A stretch of 64,000 bases of DNA from JAXGPP01 sp040766885 (GTDB taxonomy: Bacteria; Planctomycetota; Planctomycetia; Pirellulales; Thermoguttaceae), in NCBI GenBank assembly GCA_040766885.1, contig JAXGPP010000027.1:28141-92140 (forward strand). Reading direction: 5' to 3'. The position numbers were made by a program, and so were the translations under genes. Under the pieces are notes generated by a model. The model was not told the origin of the DNA. It worked only from the letters and a program-made list of their open reading frames with translations, and did no database searches. Positions within the stretch are counted from its first letter, which is position 1. Each line of letters begins with the position of its first letter. Below are positions 8,773 to 18,051 of this stretch, one piece after another.

Positions 8773-9177
8773 CTACCCCGTGGTCTGAGCCTCTCCCTCG
8801 GCAGCGTCTGAGCCGGTAGCGTCGCCTTCCGCAGCCCGTTCGCTCCGCGGAGCGACGATGGGGGCGTCGGGTCGGCGGCGCTGCTGCGCCAGGCGGTCGA
8901 GGGCTTGGCGCTGGGTCTCGAAGTGCGTGCCGCCCGCAGCATACTTCTTGATCAGCACCTTGACCTTGTCCGAAGGCTGCGCGCCGACGCCCAGCCAGTA
9001 CTGGATCCGCTCGCTCTTCAAAATCGCCCGGGCATCGGTGTCGGGAACCATGGGGTCGTACGTGCCGAGTTCCTCGAGCACCCGGCCGTCGCGAGGCCGC
9101 CGCGAATCGACCGCACAGATGCGGAAGAACGGACGGTGCTTGCGACCCATCTTCTTCATACGAATTCGAACTGCCAC
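8773..9177 (-). CDS. rpsP: 30S ribosomal protein S16
   Basis: The sequence after the start reads AVRIRMKKMGRKHRPFFRI, the S16 signature, followed by LGTYDP and RIQYWLGVGAQPSDKV. A GTG start at 9177 is supported by GAGGAG eight bases upstream. The 134-residue product has an acidic Ala/Glu/Asp-rich extension beyond the usual 80-90 residue core. It is in the operon-like order ffh-rpsP-trmD-rplS. Confidence 0.96.
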   Translation of the reverse strand: MAVRIRMKKMGRKHRPFFRICAVDSRRPRDGRVLEELGTYDPMVPDTDARAILKSERIQYWLGVGAQPSDKVKVLIKKYAAGGTHFETQRQALDRLAQQRRRPDAPIVAPRSERAAEGDATGSDAAEGEAQTTG

Positions 9178-9256
9178 GTAGTACTCCTCGTCAGCGTGTC
9201 GTTCAACCTCGGGCGGGCCCAGCCCGCCGTGTCTCCAAAAGTCATTTTGCCGGCGA

Positions 9257-10765
9257 TCAGTCACCGGCGTCGTTATCGGGCTTTCGTCTCTGGTCACGTT
9301 TCTTGCGGCGGGCTTCCTTCTCGCGTTCCTTCTTGAGCTTCGCCCGTTCCTTGGGCGTAAGGCGCTTGCCCGTGCCGATCTTCTGCTTCATCAGCTTCGC
9401 GCCCGGATTCAGTGCTCCCGAGCGGGTCAATTCTTGAACGGCCTGCATGCGGCCGCGAATGCCCATACCCGACATCTTGCGCATGATGTCGGCCATGACA
9501 TCGAACTGCTTGATCAGGTTATTGACGTCGTGCGCCTCGACACCGGCTCCGGCCGCGATCCGCCGCCGCCGACTCTGGTCGATGACGCGGCTCGGGTTGC
9601 GGCGTTCGTCGGTGGTCATCGAATTGATCATGCCGTCGATCCGCCGCATCTCGCCTTCCATGTCCTCGCCGGCGAGCATTTCGTTGAGGTTGCCCATGGC
9701 GCCCATGCCGGGGATCATGCCAAGGATCTTGTTGAGCGGCCCCAGGCGGCGAGCCTGACCGAGCATCTTGCGGAAGTCGTCGAGCGTGAACTCGCCCTTG
9801 CGGAGGCGTTCTTCCTGCTTCCGCATCTCGTCCTGGTCGAACTTCTGCTGCGCCTGTTCGACAAGCGACAGCACGTCGCCCATCCCGAGGATCCGCCCGG
9901 CCATGCGGTCGGGATGGAATTCTTCGAGGGCGTCGAGTTGCTCGCCGGTGCCGATGAACTTGATCGGGACGCCGGTAACGTGTTTCACTGACAGAGCCGC
10001 ACCGCCGCGCGCGTCGCCGTCAAGCTTGGTGAGGATCACGCCGTCCAGTTCGAGCGCTTCGTTGAAGGCCTTCGCGCTGTTGACGGCGTCCTGGCCGGTC
10101 ATGGCGTCGACCACGAAGAGCACCTGATCGGGCTCGATCCGCCGGTCGATCCTGGCCAACTGCTCCATCAATTCCTGGTCGACGTGCAAGCGGCCGGCAG
10201 TGTCGAGCACTACGACATCAGCACCGCTCTGGCGAGCCTGACGGACCGCGTTCTGGCAGACGGCCACGGGGTCTTTCGATTCCCGCTCGGTGTAGACGGG
10301 GATTTCCAGACGCTGGCCGATGACCTCCAACTGGTCGATAGCCGCCGGGCGCTGCAGGTCCGCGGCGACCAGCAACGGCTTTCGGCCCCGTTCGTGGAGC
10401 ATGCGTCCGAGCTTGCCGCAGGTGGTTGTCTTGCCGGACCCCTGCAAGCCACAGAGCATCACCACAGAGGGGGTTGATCGGAGATGGAGCGACTGGTCGA
10501 CCGGCCCCATCAGCCCGACCAGCTCCTGATAGACGATCCCCACCAATTGCTGGCTAGGGTTTAGCGACTTGAGAACCTGCTGACCTTGGGCCTGATCGGC
10601 AACGCGGTCGACGAACGCCTTGGCGACAGGGTAACTGACATCGGCTTCGAGCAGCGCCTGCTGAACCGCCGTGAGACCGTCGCGCATGTTCGATTCCGTC
10701 AGCTTGCCCTGCCCTCGCAGGGTCTTCAACGCTGAGGATAGTCCTTGTTGCAGGGATTCGAACAT
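9257..10765 (-). CDS. ffh: Signal recognition particle protein Ffh
   Basis: The 502-residue SRP54 GTPase has an N domain from MFESLQQGLSSALKTLRGQG, G-domain P-loop GLQGSGKTTTCGKLG, DTAGRLHVD and TKLDGDARGGAALS. The Met-rich M domain (about 330-460) ends in the RNA-binding segment MGIRGRMQAVQELTRSG. The C-terminus is strongly basic. It binds signal sequences and 4.5S RNA and delivers ribosomes to FtsY. It is first in the ribosomal cluster behind a predicted promoter. Confidence 0.97.
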   Translation of the reverse strand: MFESLQQGLSSALKTLRGQGKLTESNMRDGLTAVQQALLEADVSYPVAKAFVDRVADQAQGQQVLKSLNPSQQLVGIVYQELVGLMGPVDQSLHLRSTPSVVMLCGLQGSGKTTTCGKLGRMLHERGRKPLLVAADLQRPAAIDQLEVIGQRLEIPVYTERESKDPVAVCQNAVRQARQSGADVVVLDTAGRLHVDQELMEQLARIDRRIEPDQVLFVVDAMTGQDAVNSAKAFNEALELDGVILTKLDGDARGGAALSVKHVTGVPIKFIGTGEQLDALEEFHPDRMAGRILGMGDVLSLVEQAQQKFDQDEMRKQEERLRKGEFTLDDFRKMLGQARRLGPLNKILGMIPGMGAMGNLNEMLAGEDMEGEMRRIDGMINSMTTDERRNPSRVIDQSRRRRIAAGAGVEAHDVNNLIKQFDVMADIMRKMSGMGIRGRMQAVQELTRSGALNPGAKLMKQKIGTGKRLTPKERAKLKKEREKEARRKKRDQRRKPDNDAGD

Positions 10766-10907
10766 GGCGGACTGAGTCGGGAACCTGGGCAGCTAACGTA
10801 AGCTGTTTCAGAGTAACGTGTTGCGGCCAATGATCCGCGGCCTGCCAGGACCTTGATCCCGGCGCGCAGTCGCTCCGGTCGGCAGGGCCGCCGCAGGGGA
10901 ATCCAAT

Positions 10908-10937
10908 ATAGTAACGCATTTCGGGTGGGTTTGGCAA
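10908..10937 (-). promoter_or_regulatory. Candidate promoter for the ffh-rpsP-trmD-rplS-yraN cluster
   Basis: On the minus strand, TTGCCA (10937-10932) and TACTAT (10913-10908) are 18 bases apart. The leader to the ffh ATG would be about 135 bases. The rest of the 10766-11056 spacer shows no gene. Confidence 0.45.
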
Positions 10938-11056
10938 TGCTCCAGGGCGGCTGATTTCGGTCGCCTTGTGAGACGCGGGCCCCGCTTCCCCGAGGGAGGC
11001 GATCGATTTCGCGACCGTCGCCAGGGTGCGAACCCAGGCTCGAGTCAGGCGCAAGA

Positions 11057-13033
11057 CTATCGCAGCATCACGAGGCGATAGCGGCGGAGGCCGCCGTCGC
11101 TATCGGCGAAGCGGTAGTCGATCAGCGGAACGAGCGCCTCCTGCCCCTCGGCAGACCACTGCAATTCGGCCAGTCGGGTGAGCGTCGGATCGAACTGCAT
11201 CCCTTCCGAGGAAAGGTTCTCGGCTAGCAGAAGATGGGTGAACCCCTGCGCGCGCAAGAAGCGGCCAAGATCATCGGGCGAGTCGAGGAGGCGGTCGTAA
11301 TGCGTCCGCTGTCGATAGAGACTTTCGCGAGTCACTCGGCCATCGAAATAGAACGCCCGGTAGTCTTGCGTCAGCAGACAGGCATCGTCGCGGGCGAGTT
11401 CGCTGAACAGACTGGCGGCAAACCAGGTCGGCTCGTGGCGGGCAAGGTAGTCTGCTCGATTTTGCCAGCCAACGGCGACCGGCAGTTGGTCACGGCAACG
11501 AACCAGGGCCACGCCAGCCGATGCGATTAGCACAAAGGCAAAGGCCGTGCCGGCGACAAGGCGCTGGAGATTGGTCAGGCGGCGCATTTCCATCCACACC
11601 CACACGACGGCCACGGCAAGCAGCGGCACGATGGGGAGCAGGAAGCGAACGTTCTGCCGGAGCAGATACCAGATGACCCAATAGGTGCCCGCGACCGCCA
11701 GGAGCATCCCCAGACCCCGCAACCTTCGCACCAGAAGCAGCCCCGGCAGGGCCAGGGGGAGCACAATTCCCAATTGGTGGCCGCGCCCGCCAAACCGTTC
11801 TGGGTTCATGGTGATGTGCCATGCGGCCGTCACGATCCCCAAGGGGTTCCTGCCCAACGGTGATTTGCTCGGCGGCAATGTCCCTCGTTCCGGTGGATTG
11901 GCTCCTTGATGAAAGGCTTCGGAAAGGAACGGGTAGACGGGGTTGCCACGGTGCCACGCGGCGCGGAGGTACCACAAGCCGCCGATGCTGAGGGCGATGA
12001 CGGCCACGACGGCCGTTCCCTCGAAAATGAGCCGTCGCGACTGAGGCCGTCGCGCAAACGTCCAGGCAGCGGGAGCCGCTACCGCAATCGCGAATAGCAA
12101 TGCCACATACTTGGTGCCCAAGGCGCCGCCACCGGCTAGTCCGGCAAGGATGAACCACCGGCGGCCCTCTTCCGCCGCCACCGCCCGCCACCAGGCTGCC
12201 AGTGCCAGCGTGGTGAGCATGGCCATCGCGACGTCGTTCAAAGGCGCCGTCATCTGATTGTTGACGCCGGGCACGAGCAAGACCACCGCTCCGGCACCCC
12301 AGGCCCAGCAGCGCCCGACGATTGGTGTCGCGAGCACCACGGTCGCCAAGGCCAGCAGGATGCCGCACGCCCAGTGGATGAGCCCGGTGGCCACCGGACC
12401 ATCGAGCGCCAAGCCCCACAGGTACCACATCTCAACCAGGAGCGGGAACGTGCTGTTGTCGCTGTCGGGCAGAAAAGTAATCGCCCGGTCGGCGAGCCAC
12501 GCTTTGGGAAGTTCGATGTGATAACAGAGCGCGTCTCCGGCGGTTGGTGGCGCAAGCGCGCCGACAAGCGAGCCAAGGCAGGCCAGGCAAGCCAACGCGA
12601 GCAGACCTCGGCGAAGCCAGCCTGCGGGTTGATCGCCGCCGGAGAGTTCGATTCGTGCTTTGCCCGGCGGTATTGTGATCTCGGTGAGCCCCCGGCCGCC
12701 CTCCAGACTGCATGTATCCAGTTCGACGGTTGCGGGAAGCGTGCCGCTCGATTCGGCGGTGGCGGGAGACGAATTCCGGGTGAAGCAACGCACCGCAGAG
12801 GCACAGCCAGCCAAAGTCAGCATGAGAATGAGCGGCGGATCGAGGAGCCCCGCGAGGCCCATTGCGGCGAGGAGAGTGCCAGAGAGGATCAGGCCGACGC
12901 CGAGGCTCCACACGGCGACGGTGAGCGGGTCTTCCTCGCCGAGTCTGAGCCCGGCGAGCACGGGCCGCCCAAGGCCATAGGCGGCCAGCAAGATCATTAC
13001 CAGGGAAATGATGGAAACAAGTTGATCGAGCAT
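11057..13033 (-). CDS. Polytopic membrane protein, GT39/PMT-like glycosyltransferase
   Basis: The 658-residue product has about a dozen hydrophobic segments. An early acidic loop (PPTAGDALCYHIELPKAW, near residue 160) lies between the first helices. This layout is typical of GT-C fold glycosyltransferases that use polyprenyl-phosphate sugars. A C-terminal extracytoplasmic domain (about 560-658) ends the protein. The ATG at 13033 gives an immediately hydrophobic N-terminus and is preferred to an upstream non-ATG start. It is the last gene of the minus-strand glycan locus. Donor and acceptor are unknown. Confidence 0.7.
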   Translation of the reverse strand: MLDQLVSIISLVMILLAAYGLGRPVLAGLRLGEEDPLTVAVWSLGVGLILSGTLLAAMGLAGLLDPPLILMLTLAGCASAVRCFTRNSSPATAESSGTLPATVELDTCSLEGGRGLTEITIPPGKARIELSGGDQPAGWLRRGLLALACLACLGSLVGALAPPTAGDALCYHIELPKAWLADRAITFLPDSDNSTFPLLVEMWYLWGLALDGPVATGLIHWACGILLALATVVLATPIVGRCWAWGAGAVVLLVPGVNNQMTAPLNDVAMAMLTTLALAAWWRAVAAEEGRRWFILAGLAGGGALGTKYVALLFAIAVAAPAAWTFARRPQSRRLIFEGTAVVAVIALSIGGLWYLRAAWHRGNPVYPFLSEAFHQGANPPERGTLPPSKSPLGRNPLGIVTAAWHITMNPERFGGRGHQLGIVLPLALPGLLLVRRLRGLGMLLAVAGTYWVIWYLLRQNVRFLLPIVPLLAVAVVWVWMEMRRLTNLQRLVAGTAFAFVLIASAGVALVRCRDQLPVAVGWQNRADYLARHEPTWFAASLFSELARDDACLLTQDYRAFYFDGRVTRESLYRQRTHYDRLLDSPDDLGRFLRAQGFTHLLLAENLSSEGMQFDPTLTRLAELQWSAEGQEALVPLIDYRFADSDGGLRRYRLVMLR

Positions 13034-13046
13034 CGTAAGTTCACAC

Positions 13047-13262
13047 TCAGTAGAGACCGGCCATGCGGGCAACGTAAGCCGTGGCGGCAAGCACGACCCA
13101 TCCGACAAACAGCCAGGCCTGCCAAGCCGGGATAGGTCGGCCGGGAGCGCCGCCGGCGTGCCGTTCCGGCAGAAGGGTGGCGGCAATCAGGCGGCGGGCC
13201 AGACGCATTCGGCGCCGGTTCTCGGTGGTTTCCGGGTCTTCCAGCCGTATCGGCGCGATCAT
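13047..13262 (-). CDS. Small single-TM protein, translationally coupled
   Basis: The 71-residue protein has a basic, Arg-rich N-terminal half and one hydrophobic helix (AWLFVGWVVLAATAYVA) near the C-terminus. Its ATG overlaps the stop of the upstream GT9 gene as ATGA, and its stop lies 13 bases before the next start. The fit between its two neighbours is the main evidence. The function is unknown; it may assist the GT39-like membrane enzyme. Confidence 0.6.
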   Translation of the reverse strand: MIAPIRLEDPETTENRRRMRLARRLIAATLLPERHAGGAPGRPIPAWQAWLFVGWVVLAATAYVARMAGLY

Positions 13263-14524
13263 CGATGGGTTCCGTACTCAGAAACGAGGGATTCCAGTTC
13301 AGCGAACATTGGCTCCACTGTGTCAATCACATGTTGCGGCGACAGCCCGCGCATGCACGGGTGATCCGGCAGGGGGCATTCGTGGCGGTGGCACGGAGAG
13401 CACTCGGTAGAGCGCCTCAGCACTCGAACATCGCGGCCGCCGGGCCGCCACTGCCGCACGCGGTTCGTGCCGCTGAACAACACCACCGCGGGCGTGCCCG
13501 TTGCGGCCGCCAGGTGAGCCGGCCCCGAATCGCCGCCGATGAATAGATCGGCCTGCTCGAGCACCGCCGCCAATTCCGCCACGCTCAGTCTGCCGACCAT
13601 GTCCACGACTGTTCCTTCGTCGCGCCGCGAGTTGTGAGGCGGCCGGATGGGGGCGGCGATTATACGGTCGGCGGCGTTTCCCACCAACACGACTACCGCC
13701 TGGCTGGACTGTACGAGCCAGTTGATGAACGTTCGCCAATGCTCAGCAGGCCAGCGTTTGGCCTGTGTTCCCGCGCCGACGTGAACCACCACCAGGGGTC
13801 CCCGCGTTCCGGCGAACGGTGCCAGCCGCTCGGCAACCGCCGAACGGGCAAGACGGGGAGCCTCGAGAACCGGTTGCCACTCCGCATCAAGTTCCGGGCG
13901 AATGCCAATCTCGGCCAGCAGCGCCCATCTCGACAGGACCTCTGGCCGCCGTGCAACGTATCGGGGAGAGTGGGTCAACAGGAAGCCGCCGCCGCCGCTC
14001 GCCCAGCCGAGGCGTTGTCGAGCGCCGCACAGCCAGAGGATGAGGGCGTGGGCGAATTCACCGCGAACGTCGATCCCAAGGTCGATCTTTCGCCGGCGCA
14101 AGGTCAGGCCCCACCACACAGTCGCTGCCAACCAGCCAAATCGCCGTTCGCGAGAGAACCGGTTCACCCGGCAGACGTGAACCTGGTCGACCTGCGGTAT
14201 CAGTTCGAATACTTCGCGATTCCAGGGGGCGGCAAGCACCTCGATAGACGCCGCGGGGTATTGCCGCCGCAGCGCGCGGAAGAGAACGGCCGAGATCACC
14301 GCATCGCCCAAGTGATCCAACTGAATGACGAGGATGTTCCGGGGCTCGGGGCGAGGCTCGTTCGGCCTTCGAAGGAGGATTGCGTGCACCGGGCGAAGGG
14401 CCAACATGGCAAGTGTGCCCAGCAGATCGATGGCCGCGAACAATACACGCCATCGCAGCCGCACGTAGCGGTAGCGACCAAGGGGCCGTTTGCGGAGTTG
14501 GCGAAGTGTCGCAGCGTGGGGCAT
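13259..14524 (-). CDS. Glycosyltransferase family 9 (heptosyltransferase-like)
   Basis: A GT-B enzyme. The N-terminal Rossmann domain opens with ILVIQLDHLGDAVISAVLF near residue 60, and the C-terminal donor-binding block is LFIGGDSGPAHLAAATGTPAVVLFSGT in two adjoining parts. This is the pattern of LPS heptosyltransferases WaaC/WaaF/WaaQ, which act at the cytoplasmic face on lipid-linked acceptors. Planctomycetes use such enzymes for surface glycans, so heptose is not certain. The ATG at 14524 is preferred; an overlapping GTG at 14560 is an alternative. Confidence 0.88.
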   Translation of the reverse strand: MPHAATLRQLRKRPLGRYRYVRLRWRVLFAAIDLLGTLAMLALRPVHAILLRRPNEPRPEPRNILVIQLDHLGDAVISAVLFRALRRQYPAASIEVLAAPWNREVFELIPQVDQVHVCRVNRFSRERRFGWLAATVWWGLTLRRRKIDLGIDVRGEFAHALILWLCGARQRLGWASGGGGFLLTHSPRYVARRPEVLSRWALLAEIGIRPELDAEWQPVLEAPRLARSAVAERLAPFAGTRGPLVVVHVGAGTQAKRWPAEHWRTFINWLVQSSQAVVVLVGNAADRIIAAPIRPPHNSRRDEGTVVDMVGRLSVAELAAVLEQADLFIGGDSGPAHLAAATGTPAVVLFSGTNRVRQWRPGGRDVRVLRRSTECSPCHRHECPLPDHPCMRGLSPQHVIDTVEPMFAELESLVSEYGTHR

Positions 14525-14549
14525 AAGGTATCCGTGAATCGACAGAGAG

Positions 14550-15719
14550 TCAGCGAGCACACTCCACCGGTTGAGGCGGGAGTCTGTGCAAACCGGCCGC
14601 CTGCTCGTTGCGGGGAGGATTCACGACTCGCAAATAACCTTCGGCCGTCGCGCGGGCGGCAGCGTCCCAGGAGTAGTTCCGGCGAACCAGTTCGGCCAGG
14701 GCCGGGTCGCGGCCGGCCGCCAAGGCGCTCGACACCGCGCTGCGGATTGAGGCGGGACGGCCGGGGTCGACATACCGGGCGTACGGTCCGAAGTATTCGC
14801 CGGCACAGCCGCGCCATGGAAGCACCAGCGGCGTGCCCGACATAGCTGCTTCCAAGGCGGCAAGCCCTGGGGTTTCATACCAACTGGCCAACACGAGACA
14901 GCCGCACGCCGCATAGGCGCTAGCCAGCAACGGGTCGTCGTGCTCAAGGCGACCGACAAAACGGACGTGCTCGCCGGCAATCCGGCGGCACTCTGCCGCG
15001 TAGCGCTCGTGGCCCGGCATCTCGACGCCCAGCATAACGATCGGAAGGGGAGAGCCGTGCATGGCCTTGAGGAAACCGAGTTGGTTCTTCCGCGGCTCGA
15101 TCCGTCCGGCGTAGAGGATGAACCGATCGCATCCGATGAGCGACGCGAAAGGCTCCGGCGAGGCCTGGGCGAATGACGCGTATGCACCGTTCGGCACGAC
15201 GTGGATCCGCTCTGCGGGCACGCCGAACAGGCCGGCCAGTTGGGCCGCCTCGGCCTTCGAGTTGGGCATCAGAAGGTCGACGCTGTGATAGAGCTGACGG
15301 CGCCAGGAGGGCAAGCGTGGGCAAACCCGCCGGGTTGCCAACACGCCGCAACCAGCGGCGCGTCGCCACCACGGCCGGGGTTCCGCCCAGACTGCAACAC
15401 GGTCGTACCAGGCGATCGTCGACAGGGCCACCGGAATTCCTTGCCGCCGTGCGGCCTCCACCAACGGCAGGTGTTCGCGAAGCGTGCCGAACAGGTGCAG
15501 GCAGTCGGCTTGGGCAAGTCGTTCTTCCCATGGCCGCCATGGGCTGGCGTTGATTCCCCAGGGGGCTAGTGCCCTGGTAGTGGCGAGCATTTGAATCTCG
15601 CCTCCTCCGGGAGCGTCCAGCGCGGTGAGCTTGCCCGCCATGAAGACACGAAGTCCGGCGGCGGAAGAGGGCGGTGCGTTGAGCGGTGCCAATGGCTTGA
15701 TCGGCATTTCGTTGTGCAT
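14550..15719 (-). CDS. Glycosyltransferase family 4
   Basis: The GT-B fold shows the typical C-terminal half: FILYAGRIEPRKNQLGFLKA, then HVRFVGRLEHDDPLLASAY, and the donor-binding E-x7-E region SWYETPGLAALEAAMSGTPLV in adjoining pieces. The N-terminal half contains LHLFGTLREHLPLVEAARR. The ATG at 15719 follows the deacetylase stop by 18 bases; a TTG at 15737 or an ATG at 15707 are alternatives. It adds a sugar to a cytoplasmic glycan precursor; identity unknown. Confidence 0.88.
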   Translation of the reverse strand: MHNEMPIKPLAPLNAPPSSAAGLRVFMAGKLTALDAPGGGEIQMLATTRALAPWGINASPWRPWEERLAQADCLHLFGTLREHLPLVEAARRQGIPVALSTIAWYDRVAVWAEPRPWWRRAAGCGVLATRRVCPRLPSWRRQLYHSVDLLMPNSKAEAAQLAGLFGVPAERIHVVPNGAYASFAQASPEPFASLIGCDRFILYAGRIEPRKNQLGFLKAMHGSPLPIVMLGVEMPGHERYAAECRRIAGEHVRFVGRLEHDDPLLASAYAACGCLVLASWYETPGLAALEAAMSGTPLVLPWRGCAGEYFGPYARYVDPGRPASIRSAVSSALAAGRDPALAELVRRNYSWDAAARATAEGYLRVVNPPRNEQAAGLHRLPPQPVECAR

Positions 15720-15737
15720 CCTTGCGTGTCCGTCCAA

Positions 15738-17219
15738 CTACGGCGCCTGGGTTGATTCGGGGTCGTGTTCGGTCCACCAGCGGCGGAGAGTCCGCTTGGC
15801 CAGATTCCGCCAGTTGTCGCCGGGGATCTCTTGAAGCGGCGTGACCAGTTCCCAATCGATCATGCGGCGAACGCGGCCCCGCAGGCCTTCTCGCCGGTCG
15901 ATCCTCACCGGTTCCAGGAGCGGCGAGGCACCGCGCCGTTCGTAGGCCAGCGATCCGGGAGAGAACTCCAGGCTGCTGCACCCCAGCGGCATGAGCGCGA
16001 CGCGGTCGCCGCGGAGATACTCGACCCCGATGGGATAGGGCATCTCACGGTCCGTGCTCACCGTGATGCGGCCGTTGCGGCGATGAACGGTGAGGCGAAC
16101 GTGGCTCCGCACCCGCCACCATGCCGCCAGTTCGGTGAGCGTCGTCTTCCACATAGTCGCGAAGGAGTCGGCGGTTTCAAACACCTGGTCAAGGATTTCC
16201 GGATGCCGGTCCAGCCGCTCGGCCGGATGGCCGTAGATCAAGGCCGGTTCGCCCGCCTGATGACGAGACCGGATGAGGGCGGCAAGATGCTCACCGAAGG
16301 CCCGGGCGGCCGAGGACAGGGGGGACTCGCGCTCGTTCGACGGCAACGACTTCAGCGCGTCGCGGAACAGTCCGAAGCAGACCGGGTGGATGGGAATCTG
16401 CAACAGAAGCCCGGAACCCATCCAGAACGGGAGTTCGTCGTACACGAGGCCGAATTCGGAACTGTGACTGATGGCCAGAGTTTCGAGCGCCTCGAGCAGT
16501 CCGGCATTGAAACGGCCATGCGGGGCGACGAATCCCGAAGGCTCGATCCCCGCAGCCACGAGTGTCGCGATGCCCCGCTCAATGTTGCGAACATTCTCAT
16601 GAGCGGTGCGATAAGTGTGATGCCAGTAACCGTGCGAGCCGACATCCAGCCCGCGCATGCGGCTGATGGCGTCAGGGGCGGATGCAAACGGCGCCGCGTT
16701 GATGAAATGGCTCGTGGCCCCCTCGCGCCCGGCGATCGCCGCGAGTGTCGCCTCAAGCACCGTGGGCTCATAGGTGTCGTGATCGAAACGGAAGTTGAAC
16801 GCGCTGCGGTACGGAAACGGAAACGGCGCCACGCGGAGCCAGACGCCGCCGGCGGCCTCGACTGCACGTCGTAGAACGGCGAGCACGTCTCGGCGCCGTT
16901 GCCGCTTGTCGATCCGGGCGACTTCTTCAACGACCGTGTGGCTGCCGATCCGCCACTCGTGCCAGGCGGAACGCTGGTCGACCAGGTCATCGAGGGCATC
17001 GCCACCGCCAACGCGCCGGCAGGGGTCAATATCGATCGCAATCTGACCGGGCGCCGGAAGGGCCTTGGCCACTGGCGAGTCGCACAACAAGAACCGTCCC
17101 GCGGGCGGCCCCGGCCGTCGGTCGCGACAGGAAATTCCCTCCTGCGCAAGCGCCTGACGCAGGCCGGGCGGAACGTCGTCGAGGATGAGCGGAAGGAGCG
17201 GCAGGCGGTGGTCAGGCAT
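15738..17219 (-). CDS. Polysaccharide deacetylase-family protein
   Basis: A NodB-type fold is indicated by NFRFDHDTYEP (metal-binding Asp in motif 1, near residue 150) and by GSHGYWHHTYR, where two His four residues apart form motif 2. Further on are FVAPHGRFNAG (motif 3-like) and PALIYGHPAERL. AGGAGGT six bases before the ATG at 17219 fixes the start, which overlaps the upstream GT2 stop by 8 bases. About 130 residues at the C-terminus form a beta-rich accessory region. It would remove N-acetyl groups from glycan sugars. No signal peptide is seen. Confidence 0.82.
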   Translation of the reverse strand: MPDHRLPLLPLILDDVPPGLRQALAQEGISCRDRRPGPPAGRFLLCDSPVAKALPAPGQIAIDIDPCRRVGGGDALDDLVDQRSAWHEWRIGSHTVVEEVARIDKRQRRRDVLAVLRRAVEAAGGVWLRVAPFPFPYRSAFNFRFDHDTYEPTVLEATLAAIAGREGATSHFINAAPFASAPDAISRMRGLDVGSHGYWHHTYRTAHENVRNIERGIATLVAAGIEPSGFVAPHGRFNAGLLEALETLAISHSSEFGLVYDELPFWMGSGLLLQIPIHPVCFGLFRDALKSLPSNERESPLSSAARAFGEHLAALIRSRHQAGEPALIYGHPAERLDRHPEILDQVFETADSFATMWKTTLTELAAWWRVRSHVRLTVHRRNGRITVSTDREMPYPIGVEYLRGDRVALMPLGCSSLEFSPGSLAYERRGASPLLEPVRIDRREGLRGRVRRMIDWELVTPLQEIPGDNWRNLAKRTLRRWWTEHDPESTQAP

Positions 17220-18051
17220 GGAGACACCTCCTGCCGTCCGTTTCATCACCCGGCAGCGCGCGAGCGTGGACCGAGCCTGCAACCGGGGTCGGAAGCGATG
17301 TCCTCGCCTGCCAAAGCTCCCGATGCCGCTCGGCGAGTACCCATTCCGAGAGGCCGCTCAGCAGACAGAAGGTCCAACCGGCGGGGCCATCGACCACGCC
17401 GTAGTTCCATACCAGGCGACGGAAGACCTCTCGCGCCGGCGCAAGCCAGCGGTCACCAGGTCGCGGCCGGTGACCGCGCGCGATGCGTGCCCGCGCTTCA
17501 AGATCGGTGTAGCGGCGGATCTTGGCGAAGAAGACGTGCAAGTCGTCGAGTGTGCGATGCTCGAGCCAATGGTTGAGCGATCCCACGCGCCCCTGCACGC
17601 GAAGGATTTCATGCACATCGCCCGTCCATTGAGCGGCATCCTTCCGGAAGAGCCGTATCGGGCGGTCCTTCTGGGTCCCGCTGGCACGAAAACGGCGACC
17701 GAGAATCGTACTGCGGATCGGCACGCGGAAGGCCGAAAAACGGCTCTCGCGGACGCGGCGGCGGATCTCGGAGCCGAGGGCGGCGGTTGGTCGTTCGTCG
17801 GCGTCGATGGAAAAGACCCACTGACCGCTGGCCAGATCGATCGCCGCGTTGCGTTGCGCGGCGAAGTCGCGGAAAGGACGGCTCAGGACGCGGCAGCCAA
17901 ACGATTTTGCGACGGAAATCGTGTTATCCGTCGAATCGCCGTCGACCACCACGATGTCGTCGGCCCAGCCGAGCGAAGGCAGAAGCTCGGCGAGATTACG
18001 TTCCTCGTTGAGGGCAATGATGGCCGCGGTAATTGAGGGATCGCGATTCAT
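17212..18051 (-). CDS. Family 2 glycosyltransferase (WaaE/KdtX-like)
   Basis: The N-terminal nucleotide-binding segment reads ITAAIIALNEERNLAELLPS, then DDIVVVDGDSTDNT and VFSIDADERPT (DxD-type metal site). This is the pattern of WaaE/KdtX-like GT2 enzymes that modify LPS core. The 279-residue product starts at the ATG at 18051, overlapping the upstream stop by 4 bases (ATGA). Basic and hydrophobic C-terminal segments suggest membrane association. Confidence 0.88.
   Translation of the reverse strand: MNRDPSITAAIIALNEERNLAELLPSLGWADDIVVVDGDSTDNTISVAKSFGCRVLSRPFRDFAAQRNAAIDLASGQWVFSIDADERPTAALGSEIRRRVRESRFSAFRVPIRSTILGRRFRASGTQKDRPIRLFRKDAAQWTGDVHEILRVQGRVGSLNHWLEHRTLDDLHVFFAKIRRYTDLEARARIARGHRPRPGDRWLAPAREVFRRLVWNYGVVDGPAGWTFCLLSGLSEWVLAERHRELWQARTSLPTPVAGSVHARALPGDETDGRRCLHA

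Noticed and set aside
13634..14845. Long plus-strand open frame opposite the GT9 and GT4 genes
   Set aside because: Shadow of two well-supported minus-strand genes; no family motif.
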